Shown here piece after piece: positions 50,341-59,965 of a stretch of 64,000 nt of DNA. Position 1 is the first letter of the stretch. Every line of letters begins with the position of its first letter. The notes under the pieces were generated by a model. That model did not search any database. It saw only the letters and a program-made list of their open reading frames with translations, and had not been told where the DNA came from. The stretch spans positions 62,001-126,000 of the forward strand of contig DAOSDL010000007.1 in the NCBI GenBank assembly GCA_035362335.1, given 5' to 3'. Both the position numbers and the translations under genes were made by a program. Source of the stretch: JAOSJT01 sp035362335. GTDB taxonomy: Bacteria > Bacteroidota > Ignavibacteria > SZUA-365.

Positions 50341-53336
50341 TTCGCCATCTCCATGCGCCGTTCGGCCTCCGCCGCTTCGTCGCTGCCGGCGAACTGTTCG
50401 CGTACCTTGCGGTACATCTCGCGGGCTTTGTCCATTTGCCCCTGCGTTTCATAGCCGCGACCCAGCAGCAACAGTGCGCGGGATGTCCACGGTGTGGCGT
50501 CGGCGTACACGTAGCCCACGCGCAACAGGGCCTCCTCGGCTTCGGCGAATTTTTTCGCTTGCAGGAGAATGTTGCCGATATGGTACTGGGCTTCCGCGCC
50601 GATCACATCCACGCGACTGCCCGCTATGCTTTCCAGCCGCCGCAGGGCGCTGTCCGGCTTTTGCTCGTCGGCGTCGAGCAGGGCGAGTTGCATGCCGCTG
50701 TGCGCCGTCCAATTATCCGCGGGCACAATAATGCTGCCGCTTTGAAAGGCCGTGCGCGCGGCGGCGAAATTTCCGGCACTGCGATGCACGCGTCCCTGTT
50801 GGAATGCCAGTCGCGAGCGGAAGGCGCGTGCGCGCGGATGATTGCGCAGTGAATCACTGATCGCAAGCGCGTTGTCCCATTGCTGCAATGCGGCAGCGGT
50901 CTCGATGAGCTCGAACAAGGCCTCCGCAGCCTGTTCGCTGCGCGGTTGCATTGCCACGGCCTGCTTGAGCGTACGTTCGGCCTCGGTCATGTCACCGTTG
51001 CGGCGAAATGCACCGCCCAGCAACACGAACGCTTCCTGCCGGTTGGCACTCGACGGATGGGCGGCGATGAAACGCTGCAGCACAGGAATGGCCTGTGCGG
51101 CTTCCATGCTCTCGGCGGCTGCCCGCGCTTCGGCGAATGCCACACCATCGGCCACGCCGCCACCGGGATTCTCACGCAGCCATTTCTCCTTGACATGCTC
51201 CGCTTCATCATTCTTGCCCTGCATGCGCAGCGATTGAGCGAGACCGTCCAGCGCATCGCTTACAAGGCGCGAATCGGGGTGCTCGGTGAGCACGCGGCGG
51301 TAGGCCAGCTCTGCTTCGCGAAATGCGCCTTTGTTGTACTGGCAGTCCGCGATCGTGTATTTGGCCTGCGGTACAAGAGGGCTTTGCGGCCAGTCCGCAA
51401 TCAGCTTGGTGAATTCCGCGATGGCGACATCGTAGTCCTTGCTCTGGAAATACATCCAGCCCAGGCTGAACTGCGCTTTGTCCGCATACTCGGAGTCGCC
51501 GAAGCGCGCGAGCATGCCGCGCAGCGTGGAAATGGCGCTGGGCGTTGATCCATTGCGATGTTCCGACGAGGCGAGTTGCAGCAGGGCATAGGCGGTGAGG
51601 GGATTGTTCGGATACATGCGCGAGGTGTAGCGATAGGTTTTCGCCGCATCCTCGAAACGCTTCTGTGCATACAGCGCATCGCCCAAGCGCACATTGGCGT
51701 CCACATCGTGCTTGCCCGCGCGGTATTCAGTGGTCAGTCGGCGGAACGCCCGCTCGGCTTCGACAAAATCCTGCCGGCGGAATTGCGTCCACCCGAGACC
51801 GTACAGCGCATCCTGAATCAGCGCCGCATCCTGCGTGCTTTCGAGCACGCGCGTGTAGGCGGTAACCGCTTCGTCGAAATCCTCGGCCTTGAACAATGCT
51901 TCGGCCAACCATAGCAAGCCCTCGTCCCGATAGGCATGCGCCGGGAAGCGCTGCGTGAAATTGCGCAGCACGATCGCCGCTTCCTGATGCTTGCCCGCTT
52001 TGTGCAGGCTGAAGCCCTGGCGGAACATGGCCTTCGCCACCAGATCGGGTTGCGCCTGTTCCACCGCCACCGCTGCCGCGTAGCATTCGGCGGCCTCCGC
52101 GGTTTGCTGCTGCTTGAGGCGGGTTTCGCCCAGCATGAACCAGGCGTCGGCCAGCACATCGCTCCCGGGGAAGGAGGAGGTAACCGTGCGGAAGTGCGTT
52201 TCGGCCTTGTTCACGGCGTTCTCGGCGTAGGCAGCCATGCCCAGCTCGAAATGCGCGTTATCGGTGTAGGAACCACCGGGTTTTTGCTGAATGATTTCGC
52301 GGAACACCACGCGCGCCGCTTCAAGGTTGCCATTCAGGCGCAGTGCCACGCCTTTGCGAAACGCGGCCGCCTCGGCGAGTTCACCACTTTTGCGCGAGAG
52401 CCCATCGAAGGTTGCGATGGCTTCGGAGAATTTCTCCTGCTCGAGCTGTGTCCATCCCAGCGCGTATTGCACCTGTCCGGCGCGCACATTGTCGGGATAG
52501 GCCTGAAGGAAGGATTGATACAACACCTCCGCCTCGGCGTGCCGACCGAGCTTGTAGCGCGCTTCGGCACGGAGAAACAGTCGTTCGGCGGCGTTTTCCG
52601 GATCGGGACTGTCGCTGAGTCCCTCCAGCCAGTTGCTGGCAGCGTTGTAATCCGCCCGCTGAAAGAGACAGGCTCCCTTGCGCGTGTACACGCTGCTGCG
52701 CAGTGTGCTTTCGGGAAAAAGCGTCAGAAATTCCTCATACACCGCAAGGGCATCGTCGAAGCGCTTTTGTTTCTCGCGCACGAACCCGACAGAGTAGAAC
52801 GCGTAATCGCGAATGCGTCCCTCCGGATAATGCTCGTAGGCGATGCGGTAATAGCGCAGCGCCTGCTCGTATTCGGCCTGGCGAAAGGCGGCTTCACCCG
52901 CCCAGTACGCTGCTTCATGCGCCAGATTGCCGCGCGGCCAACTGCGTACCACAGTGGAGAATTGATCGAAGGCCTTGGGAAAATTCGCCTGCCGGTAATA
53001 CACTTCGCCTTCGCGGAATCCCGCGTCGTCCGCCAGTTTGCTCGCTGGCCTTGCGCTCTGAAAGCGTGCGAACGCTGTGGCGGCATCGGCGAGCGACTCC
53101 ATCTGATACAGACTTTCGGCGACGTAGTATTCGGCGTCCTCGCGCAACGCACTGCCGGGGTAGCGGTCGATGAACTCCTGGAATTTGTTCAACGCCATCT
53201 GATAGCCGCCGTCGTTGAACAGGCCCAACGCGAAGGCGTAATCCTGTTCTTCACGCAACGACGTGGGCGTTTGCGCGGCCGCGACGTACAGCAGGGCGGC
53301 CATGACGAAAATACTTCGGAGGATATGTCGAACCAT
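50337..53336 (-). CDS. Large secreted TPR-repeat protein
   Basis: The protein has 999 residues. AGGG lies 7 nt before ATG 53336. The signal peptide is MVRHILRSIFVMAALLYVAAAQ. The rest is about 20 or more tetratricopeptide repeats of the BamD/YbgF/CpoB type, e.g. ALNKFQEFIDRYPGSALREDAEYYVAESLYQ and AIAEFTKLIADWPQSPLVPQAKYTIADCQYN. Such proteins act as periplasmic scaffolds, as CpoB does with the Tol system. It is the first gene of the TPR-barrel-HU-HU-ExbB-ExbD-TonB operon. There is no lipobox, so it is probably soluble in the periplasm. Confidence 0.88.
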   Translation of the reverse strand: MVRHILRSIFVMAALLYVAAAQTPTSLREEQDYAFALGLFNDGGYQMALNKFQEFIDRYPGSALREDAEYYVAESLYQMESLADAATAFARFQSARPASKLADDAGFREGEVYYRQANFPKAFDQFSTVVRSWPRGNLAHEAAYWAGEAAFRQAEYEQALRYYRIAYEHYPEGRIRDYAFYSVGFVREKQKRFDDALAVYEEFLTLFPESTLRSSVYTRKGACLFQRADYNAASNWLEGLSDSPDPENAAERLFLRAEARYKLGRHAEAEVLYQSFLQAYPDNVRAGQVQYALGWTQLEQEKFSEAIATFDGLSRKSGELAEAAAFRKGVALRLNGNLEAARVVFREIIQQKPGGSYTDNAHFELGMAAYAENAVNKAETHFRTVTSSFPGSDVLADAWFMLGETRLKQQQTAEAAECYAAAVAVEQAQPDLVAKAMFRQGFSLHKAGKHQEAAIVLRNFTQRFPAHAYRDEGLLWLAEALFKAEDFDEAVTAYTRVLESTQDAALIQDALYGLGWTQFRRQDFVEAERAFRRLTTEYRAGKHDVDANVRLGDALYAQKRFEDAAKTYRYTSRMYPNNPLTAYALLQLASSEHRNGSTPSAISTLRGMLARFGDSEYADKAQFSLGWMYFQSKDYDVAIAEFTKLIADWPQSPLVPQAKYTIADCQYNKGAFREAELAYRRVLTEHPDSRLVSDALDGLAQSLRMQGKNDEAEHVKEKWLRENPGGGVADGVAFAEARAAAESMEAAQAIPVLQRFIAAHPSSANRQEAFVLLGGAFRRNGDMTEAERTLKQAVAMQPRSEQAAEALFELIETAAALQQWDNALAISDSLRNHPRARAFRSRLAFQQGRVHRSAGNFAAARTAFQSGSIIVPADNWTAHSGMQLALLDADEQKPDSALRRLESIAGSRVDVIGAEAQYHIGNILLQAKKFAEAEEALLRVGYVYADATPWTSRALLLLGRGYETQGQMDKAREMYRKVREQFAGSDEAAEAERRMEMAK

Positions 53337-53742
53337 GACGTGCCCTGTTGTGAGCAAAAGATGGCGACTTAAAGTTCTACATGAGATGGGTCACCTAACC
53401 TTGAAATTTATGAATAACTCGCGCGAGTGTCAAGGAACATTTTCCTTCTCCGGCGATCATAGCTGCCTGCGATGGAGCGTGAATCGTTAATCGTGAATCG
53501 TTAATCGTGAATCGTTAATCGTTAATCGTGAATCGTCAAACGTGAAGCCGAGATCACGGAGCGGGTTTCCGATCGAATCGCACTGACACCGCCCCCGCTT
53601 TACCCATCCACCGCGCCTACGCATCTTCGCGTGAGGAATTCCCCGCGGCTTCGCGTGAGGAATTCCCTCGTGGTTGAAGCGCTTTGCTCCTTACCCCGAC
53701 AAAGCGTAGCTTTTCACAACCATTTCACCATGTGAATCGCCC
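53337..53742. other. Divergent intergenic region with simple repeats
   Basis: This 406-bp gap between two divergent operons should hold both promoters. It contains the tandem repeat at 53479-53545 and a 24-bp direct duplication, CTTCGCGTGAGGAATTCCCC.., at 53625 and 53649. No gene is visible. Confidence 0.6.
53479..53545. repeat. Tandem 14-bp repeat (GTGAATCGTTAATC)
   Basis: Three perfect 14-bp units start at 53479, 53493 and 53507. A partial GTTAATC and a diverged unit GTGAATCGTCAAAC follow. The repeat lies roughly midway between the divergent TPR and MoxR genes. Confidence 0.9.
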
Positions 53743-55050
53743 ATGCCCGAAACGAAGAAGCCCTTTCCGTTGAACGAATCGCTGGAACTGTTCCGCGATA
53801 CCATCGCCTTTGTCAACAACCGCATTATCAACCGCACCGAGGTCATCGACCAGCTCTACTCGGCCTTGCTCATGCGCGAGCATGCCCTGATTCAGAGTCG
53901 CACCGGCGCTGCCAAATCGCTACTCATCAACCAGATTTTCGCGACCTTCGAAGGCGCGGCGGTGTTCAAGGTGCAGGCCAGCAAAGAGCAGCAACCCGAC
54001 ACCTACTTCGGCGGATTGGACATCGAGGAGTTGAAAAAGGGTCGCATCATCCACAACACCACCAATTCGCTGGTGGAGAGCGAATTCGGCTTCATCGACG
54101 AGATTTTCGATGCCAACGATTACACGCTGCGTGCACTACTCACCACGCTCAACGAACGCGCACTGGTTCTCGGCGCCCAATTCGTCCCTGCGCGGGTGCA
54201 TACGGTGTTCGCCGCCACGAACTACCTGCGCGTGAGCGAAATCACCGAGGCGCTGCTCGATCGCTTCATTTTCAAGGCGCTGTTCATTCCCGCCAAGGAG
54301 CCCTACACGCAGTATCAGATCGCGCAGCGCTACCTCAAGCATCATGGCAAACCCTCTGTACCGGAGCGGCGCATTTCCTTCGACCGCCTCAAGCGCATCT
54401 CCGACATCGTGCGTGGCGAGGATGCGGAGTTCAGCATTCACATCCCCCTGCATGTGATTTTCTTGGCGAATTCAGTGGTACGCTACTACGAAACGCAGCG
54501 CAACAGGCAGATCAAGGAACGTCCGCACGAGCATCCGCACATGCGGGATTTCTACATCTCGCCGCGAACCTACGCGCGCGCCATGGACATGCTGCGTGTG
54601 ATCGCCTTCCTGCACGGTCGCATGGAAGTCGTTCCCGAGGATGTGCAGAAGCTCTACTACCTCTATACAACGGTGGGCATGCACGACGAGCGCGAGCTCT
54701 TCCTGAAAAGCTACACCACCATGTTCAAGCAACTCTCCTCCTCGCGCGCGTTCGAGCAGATTGAGCATCTCCTGGAATTCCAGGAGTTCATCGAAATGCT
54801 GAAGAACGACCGCGGTTTGCTCGAAAAGCCCATCACCAACATCGAACGCACACCAATGCGCCGTACTCTGCGCGAATGGGCGCGGGAGGCGCTGGGCATC
54901 AGCGATCAAACGGTGGAGCACAATCGGCGTCTCCTCGAGGCCTATCACAAATCCTTCGAACCGCTCACGGAGGAAATCGCGGAGTTCAAACGCCGGCAGG
55001 AACGGGACATTCACGAATTGTTCAATCCCGCACCGCACCTGTGGACCTGA
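53743..55050 (+). CDS. MoxR/RavA-type AAA+ ATPase
   Basis: The protein has 435 residues. The AAA+ core shows a P-loop SRTGAAKSLL (about residues 57-66), Walker B GFIDEIFDAN, a sensor 1-like FAATNY and LLDRFIFKALF, all in MoxR order. The P-loop departs from GPPGTGKS at both outer glycines; RavA proteins also have Ala before Lys (IAKS), but the missing first Gly is unusual. The C-terminal third is helical. MoxR ATPases act as chaperones with VWA-domain partners, and the next gene encodes one. No good ribosome binding site is seen before the ATG. Confidence 0.88.
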   Translation: MPETKKPFPLNESLELFRDTIAFVNNRIINRTEVIDQLYSALLMREHALIQSRTGAAKSLLINQIFATFEGAAVFKVQASKEQQPDTYFGGLDIEELKKGRIIHNTTNSLVESEFGFIDEIFDANDYTLRALLTTLNERALVLGAQFVPARVHTVFAATNYLRVSEITEALLDRFIFKALFIPAKEPYTQYQIAQRYLKHHGKPSVPERRISFDRLKRISDIVRGEDAEFSIHIPLHVIFLANSVVRYYETQRNRQIKERPHEHPHMRDFYISPRTYARAMDMLRVIAFLHGRMEVVPEDVQKLYYLYTTVGMHDERELFLKSYTTMFKQLSSSRAFEQIEHLLEFQEFIEMLKNDRGLLEKPITNIERTPMRRTLREWAREALGISDQTVEHNRRLLEAYHKSFEPLTEEIAEFKRRQERDIHELFNPAPHLWT

Positions 55051-55125
55051 CTGCCGTGAGCGTACATTCAGAATTTCCCGCATGTGTATCCGTCCATCAC
55101 TTCACGATAGTGTGAAGGGCAGCGC

Positions 55126-56640
55126 ATGAGCAACGCCTATGAGCATTTTTTCGACATCATGGAGGATCTCGGGTTTTTCGAGCATATCTACGAATCGCTC
55201 CCGCCCGATTTCACCGCGGTGTTCGAAATAGCCCGCATTCTCGAGGACGCCAACCACCCGCTGACGGCGACACTTCGTCCGGTGCTGTCGCTCAAGGCGC
55301 CGGGTCCGCGCGGCAAACGGGACGAGGACGGTGCCAACCTGCAGGTGTTCATCGACGACAGGGAGGAATATGAGGCGGGGCTGATCCGCACGCCGCAGCA
55401 TTTACCGCGCATGTACAATCACCAATGGCTGCTGCCCGAGGAGGTGTTGTACCGCCGACTGGCGAAAAAGGAACTCTGGGTCCCCTATGCCCGCGAGCCG
55501 CGCTACTACGCCGTGGATCCCGACGCCGACGATTACCGTCCCGATGCACGCAAGCAAAAACTGTATGTGCTGCTCGACACCTCGAGTTCCATGGCCCTGC
55601 ACAACCGCATCAATCTGGCCAAGGCGGTGGTGTACCATTTCCTCAAGCAGAACATGAAGGAACTCGGTTACATCCACTTGCGCACCTTCGACACCACGAT
55701 AGGGGAATTGCACGAGGCGCGCGATATCGCCAGCTTCCGCGCGTTGATCAGTTATGTGATGCGCGTGCACACACTGGGCAATGGCACGGCCATGGCGCGC
55801 GCCATCACGCAGGCTGTGCGCGACATCAACGACTTGCCACAGCTTGCGGGCACCGAAATCCTCGTCATCACCGACGGGGCCTGCGCACTCGACGAACAGG
55901 CAATCCGCGGCATGCTCGGCGACCGCATCGTGATCAATACCATCAAGATCGGTCGCGCGCGGCTCTTCGCCTCGAAGAGTATGATTCACGACACGCTGTA
56001 CGAAGACGACACCACGCAGCATCGTGTGATCGAGCGCCTGGAGAAACGGCGCAAGGAACTGCGTTATCAGCTCGATCATGCGCAGAGCGGCCATCTTCGC
56101 CGGCGTTATGAGGAATCGCTGCACGCCATACAGCAGGAGATCGATGCGCAGGTGAATGCGATGACCGAGGAAATCATCGTGGGTTATGGGCACGAGTTGG
56201 AGCGGCTATCGGAGTTGTTCCTCCAGATCGACGATATCGATCTGCCTGGACTGTTCAGCATCCGCGACGAGCAGCTCGAGGATGTGCGCGCACTCTGCGA
56301 GCAAGTGCGCGTGGAAGTGGACGCGCATTGTTCGCTCGAGCAGTTACGCAAGCTTGCTTTGCTGTTGGACCATTTGCATGTGCTGATCAAGAACACGAGC
56401 GACAAGGAGATGCGTCGGCGTCTCGAAGAACTGCGCGACGACGTCGCCCGTCGCCTGAAAGGTTGTCTCGAAACCCAGATCGAGCGCAACGCCGGTGGCT
56501 TCCTCCGCACGCTCACCAATGCCGACAAGCACGACCTGGAATTCCTCCTCGCCTCCTCCGGCAGCATGCATCTGAATCTCTGGCGCGCCTTTATCTGGAA
56601 ATTGCTCGCGAGCCTGCGCAGAATGGTCGGTGGCGAGTAA
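55126..56640 (+). CDS. VWA-domain protein, ViaA/CoxE-like partner of the MoxR ATPase
   Basis: The protein has 504 residues. A von Willebrand A domain begins near residue 146, with a metal-ion-dependent adhesion site: DTSSSM (Asp151), a Thr in NGTAMARA, and TDGAC. The region after residue 300 is long, charged and coiled-coil-like (EKRRKELRYQLDHAQSGHLRRRYEESLHAIQQEID). GAAGG lies 8 nt before the ATG. Pairing of a MoxR ATPase with a cytoplasmic VWA protein is the RavA-ViaA or CoxD-CoxE arrangement, used to remodel or load metal on client complexes. No client gene is adjacent. Confidence 0.87.
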   Translation: MSNAYEHFFDIMEDLGFFEHIYESLPPDFTAVFEIARILEDANHPLTATLRPVLSLKAPGPRGKRDEDGANLQVFIDDREEYEAGLIRTPQHLPRMYNHQWLLPEEVLYRRLAKKELWVPYAREPRYYAVDPDADDYRPDARKQKLYVLLDTSSSMALHNRINLAKAVVYHFLKQNMKELGYIHLRTFDTTIGELHEARDIASFRALISYVMRVHTLGNGTAMARAITQAVRDINDLPQLAGTEILVITDGACALDEQAIRGMLGDRIVINTIKIGRARLFASKSMIHDTLYEDDTTQHRVIERLEKRRKELRYQLDHAQSGHLRRRYEESLHAIQQEIDAQVNAMTEEIIVGYGHELERLSELFLQIDDIDLPGLFSIRDEQLEDVRALCEQVRVEVDAHCSLEQLRKLALLLDHLHVLIKNTSDKEMRRRLEELRDDVARRLKGCLETQIERNAGGFLRTLTNADKHDLEFLLASSGSMHLNLWRAFIWKLLASLRRMVGGE

Positions 56641-56695
56641 TGAGTGAAGGGTAAAGAGTAAAGAGTAAAGCAGGGACGGCGGTCGCGCGGGTCGG

Positions 56696-58208
56696 CTTGA
56701 ACCCAGATTTGTCATTAGAGATTTACCCAGGCACCGAATGAGGTAGCTTCAGGCCCTCCCCGACGTCCCAAAGCCCACGGAACCACTCTCTGTACTTCGG
56801 GGCGAGAGCGAGATACAGGGTGCGCTTTCTACCGTCGCGCGTGATGTAGGCACCGATAGCCAAGACCTTATAACGGAGTGTTTTCACAGTGGATTGTTTC
56901 GTTTCGCCGAGCAGCGCCTGACGAAACAGGCTCATCAGGTTGTAGGCCATCATCACAAAGTGCAATGTTGCTTCCGTCGCAAAGAACTCATTGGAGTTGT
57001 AGGCGCCGAGGCTGAAATCAGACTTGAGTTCCTTGATACGGTTTTCCGCGTCGCTACGTCCCCGATACAATACCCAGACCTAATGCGCGGGGAGTTGAAG
57101 ATTCGTGACCACGCACGAATAGCGATAGCGTGAATAGTACACGTCGTCGGCAAAGAGCCGCAACTGCTTGCCCGTCGCCTTCGGTCGAGCCTCAATGCGT
57201 TGGCGTACGATGACCACGCGTCGCTCTTCGGCCCAATCCGTGGCCTTGTACCGCGCCTCGGAAACCTCCAGGCCCTCATCGATCCGTATCCATGCCGAGT
57301 GATGCGCCAGCATTCGCTGCACCGGCGGCTGAAAACGCATCGCGATGATAAAGCTGATCGGTCGTTCCCGATTCTCCAGCCACTCGAAGATCTTCCGATC
57401 ATGAAAACCACTGTCCGCGCGGAGCAGACCGATGACCTTGCCCTCGAGCTGCGCCAATGTTTCGGTCAAGAACGCGTAGACGTTGCTCTCCGCGCCCGTG
57501 TTGCCGGAGCGTAGCCAGAAGTTCGCCACCATACGACACTCCGCCACGAACGCCATCAAGGGATGATGGGACTTGCGTCCCCGCTTGGTCGGATTGTAGC
57601 CCTTCGCGGCGCCTTGCTGCTCTCCGTACCGCGTCAGCACGGTGGAATCGAGATCCAAGGTGAAATTGTCAAAGCGCACCTGCTGGAAAATCCATCGATA
57701 CAACGCCGGAAACACCGCGTGGTTGCTCCCCAGCGTGAACTTCTTCAGGTAGCGGGTGATGGCCTTATGTCCCGCACCCTGTTTCCAGCCGAGTATGGTG
57801 GTCAGAACGTGGTCGTGCCGGATCTGGTCGAGATGTTCGAAGCGGCATGCCCCGCACCAGATCGCCACCCAAAAATGCACCAGCAATTGCAGTGGTGCGT
57901 ATCCACGATTCGAACCTTGACTCGGCAGTGGTAGCGTCGTCATGAACGGGAGAATGCCGCTGCGATCGAGAAGTTGCTTGAGCAGGGATAGCCCGTCCCA
58001 GGCGGTAACCTCCCGATGGTGAATTCGATATCCAAGGATCCGACCTTCATTGCCACCCTCGCGCGGGGATGTTTTTCTTCCGCGAAATATCGCCCACTTC
58101 TTCGAGAGTTCCACGCGCGTAACTATAAGCAAACGAACAAGTTATAAGAAGCATTCTCTAATGACCGCCATTAGAGCCCGAGGGCAAATGACCGACCTAG
58201 GTTACAAG
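56696..58208 (-). mobile_element. IS1380-type insertion sequence, about 1.5 kb
   Basis: Imperfect terminal inverted repeats bound the transposase: CTTGAACCCAGATTTGTCATT at the left, and on the opposite strand CTTGTAACCTAGGTCGGTCATT at the right end (58187-58208). Inside these, GTCATTAGAGA at 56711 is mirrored by TCTCTAATGAC at 58155, and another CATTAGAG lies at 58169; these may be transposase-binding sites. Exact ends and target duplication are uncertain. The element sits 56 nt after the VWA gene. Confidence 0.75.
56723..58132 (-). pseudogene. IS1380-family transposase interrupted by an in-frame TAG
   Basis: The frame starts at about 58132 (TTG; GTG 58114 is also possible) and runs to 56723, broken only by TAG at 57080-57082. 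Before the stop: LDLDSTVLTRYGEQQGAAKGYNPTKRGRKSHHPL, the DDE region typical of IS1380 with the first catalytic Asp, and LLRADSGFHDRKIFEW with the second. After it, in the same frame: VWVLYRGRSDAENRIKELK, with the catalytic Glu. The codon replaced is probably Glu or Gln, a single change from GAG/CAG. Unless the amber codon is read through, the enzyme lacks its last catalytic residue and is inactive. Confidence 0.88.
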
Positions 58209-58225
58209 TGAATAATTCAACCGGC

Positions 58226-58256
58226 TAAATTAAAAGCCCGAAGTAAACTCGGGCTT
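58226..58256 (-). terminator. Rho-independent terminator for the Cys-rich protein gene
   Basis: On the minus strand AAGCCCGA pairs with TCGGGCTT around a 7-nt loop, followed by TTAATTT. It lies about 197 nt past the stop codon at 58453, just outside the insertion sequence. Confidence 0.7.
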
Positions 58257-58452
58257 ATCTGAAACGTTATGAGTCTTATATGATACGATCAACTTCACCG
58301 CTCAAACAGGGTCTCTTTTTCTGATTCACCATTTAATTTCAACTCAACGAGCGCCTGAAGACATGAGTCTCCACTGGAAGGCGATCCGACGTAGGAAGCA
58401 CACTATATCATTGGATAGAATCAGATGTATGCACCATGTACAATACGAGATT

Positions 58453-58968
58453 TTACTCGCAGGGTGTGCACAAGCAATTACATCTGACAACCTCAACGGT
58501 TACGTGCCAACCGAGATTGTCACACGAATAATTCTGCCCGCCATTCACAATTACTCTGAGCGACGGACCCTTAGTGCTATGATCGCACCGATCCAGTGAA
58601 ATGCTTGTAGGGAATTGACCATTGATCGTCCGGCTCTCCGATGACCCATCGCTCCATTCTATTAATAATTGCAAATCAGGGTGTTCGCCTTCGCCCCAAC
58701 AAGGCGGTTCGCAATCGAAAGGAATCGCCGTAATAGAGACAGAGGTCGTAGACCACCAATTTGTGTTCAAATCTGGCGGGCAAAAGTTGCATTTCACGAA
58801 GGGCGGATGGTCTTCACATACTAAAACAGTCCCTACCGGGGGGTCGCATTCTGTTGTGTAAGAGTAGCTAGCTGGATTACCTCCTGGGCAATTCTGTGCA
58901 TCGACAGCGTTGCGCTCGAGCAGAATCCCCAACAAAATCAGAGTGATTAATAAGTAAAATCGTTTCAT
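58453..58968 (-). CDS. Small Cys-rich secreted protein of unknown function
   Basis: The protein has 171 residues. GGAGG lies about 6 nt before ATG 58968, a strong sign that the gene is real. The signal peptide is MKRFYLLITLILLGILLERNAVDAQ. The mature part has 13 cysteines, including CNFC, DCEPPC and a terminal CNCLCTPC, so disulfides or metal binding are likely. No family is recognised. Codon use is clearly more A/T-rich than in the neighbouring operons, and it lies between an insertion sequence and a decayed transposase. That context suggests horizontally acquired DNA. Confidence 0.75.
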   Translation of the reverse strand: MKRFYLLITLILLGILLERNAVDAQNCPGGNPASYSYTTECDPPVGTVLVCEDHPPFVKCNFCPPDLNTNWWSTTSVSITAIPFDCEPPCWGEGEHPDLQLLIEWSDGSSESRTINGQFPTSISLDRCDHSTKGPSLRVIVNGGQNYSCDNLGWHVTVEVVRCNCLCTPCE

Positions 58969-59164
58969 CGATGCCTCCGATGTAGTTCGTTAGACTTATT
59001 TCGACATGCCACTACGACATGAGTTGATTGTCGATATATTTTATCGTATAAATATTGATTCGCGGAAAGATAAACGTACAATTGAAGCATTTTGGCTCAG
59101 CTGTCAGTTTGTCGAAGTGTTCTCTTTGAAATGCCGCAAGAAATTATAATATTGTCTATCGTGA

Positions 59165-59965
59165 TCAATTTCAATTTCCGATGAGAGTCGCGATATCAAG
59201 AAGAATGAACTGTCTATCAAGCTCGAATTGTGGGTTCCGTAAAACAAAGTACTCCGTGGATCGACGGCGCAGTTCCGAGATGCATTCGATGCACTGCTCG
59301 AGGAATTGGATTTCTCCGAAAAGACCGGCGCCTATTGCGCGCCGTATTAAGCCCATCCCGACCGCGACTATTCCTGGATTGCCCCCGTTATCCTCATCAA
59401 AATATTGTTGATCGGATTTTTGGAGAACCTGCCGAGTGAACGTGCCGTCACTTGGCGCTGTGAGGATTCGTTCTCGATTTACGTAGTTTTTTCCGATAAT
59501 ATCATCGAGGACACTCTGGAAAGTTTTAGAGTGTCCCGCGTTCGCAACCGATGGGCTGTCGACATGTTTGATTCGGTCCTCGATCTTGGTTATCCCGACT
59601 TGTATGACCTTGGACTGACGCATGGATGTCGCCTTGGCGTAGACACCTTGGCGATGAAGGCAAGCGCCTCGATGCGGAAGTTGAGTCACACGTTCAGCAG
59701 CGAATTGTATCGCACCTATGTAAAGCGATTGGTAGAGGAGCCGAGCGTGGATTCCGGAGATCCAGTCGTGATGTAGCGCTACGACAATAATTGGGTGGGC
59801 CGAACAACCTCGAACAAGGATTGCGAGCATCCGCTCGATCCCAATGCGATAGACAGGAATCTCGACAGCCTTACCCATGAGCAGCGTGAAACGGTTCTGC
59901 TCATTCGCGTCCTTTTCGGATGCGAGACAATGAAACAACGGTTGGCAGTAGTAAAAATCGCTTGA
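59165..59965 (+). pseudogene. Decayed IS1182-type transposase fragment
   Basis: One plus-strand frame reads as a transposase interrupted by stops at 59240, 59342, 59774 and 59963. Recognisable parts are FRDAFDALLEELDFSEKTGAYCAPY (N-terminal helix), SWIAPVILIKILLIGFLENLPSERAVTWRCEDSF (the transposase N-terminal motif), GCRLGVDTLAMKASASMRKL (the DDE Asp in a xVDxxxxxAxAS motif) and YVKRLVEEPSVDSGDPV followed by KDCEHPLDPNA. Past about 59850 the similarity fades, and the catalytic C-terminal half is gone. The 304-residue minus-strand frame over it is a shadow of this relic. Confidence 0.75.
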
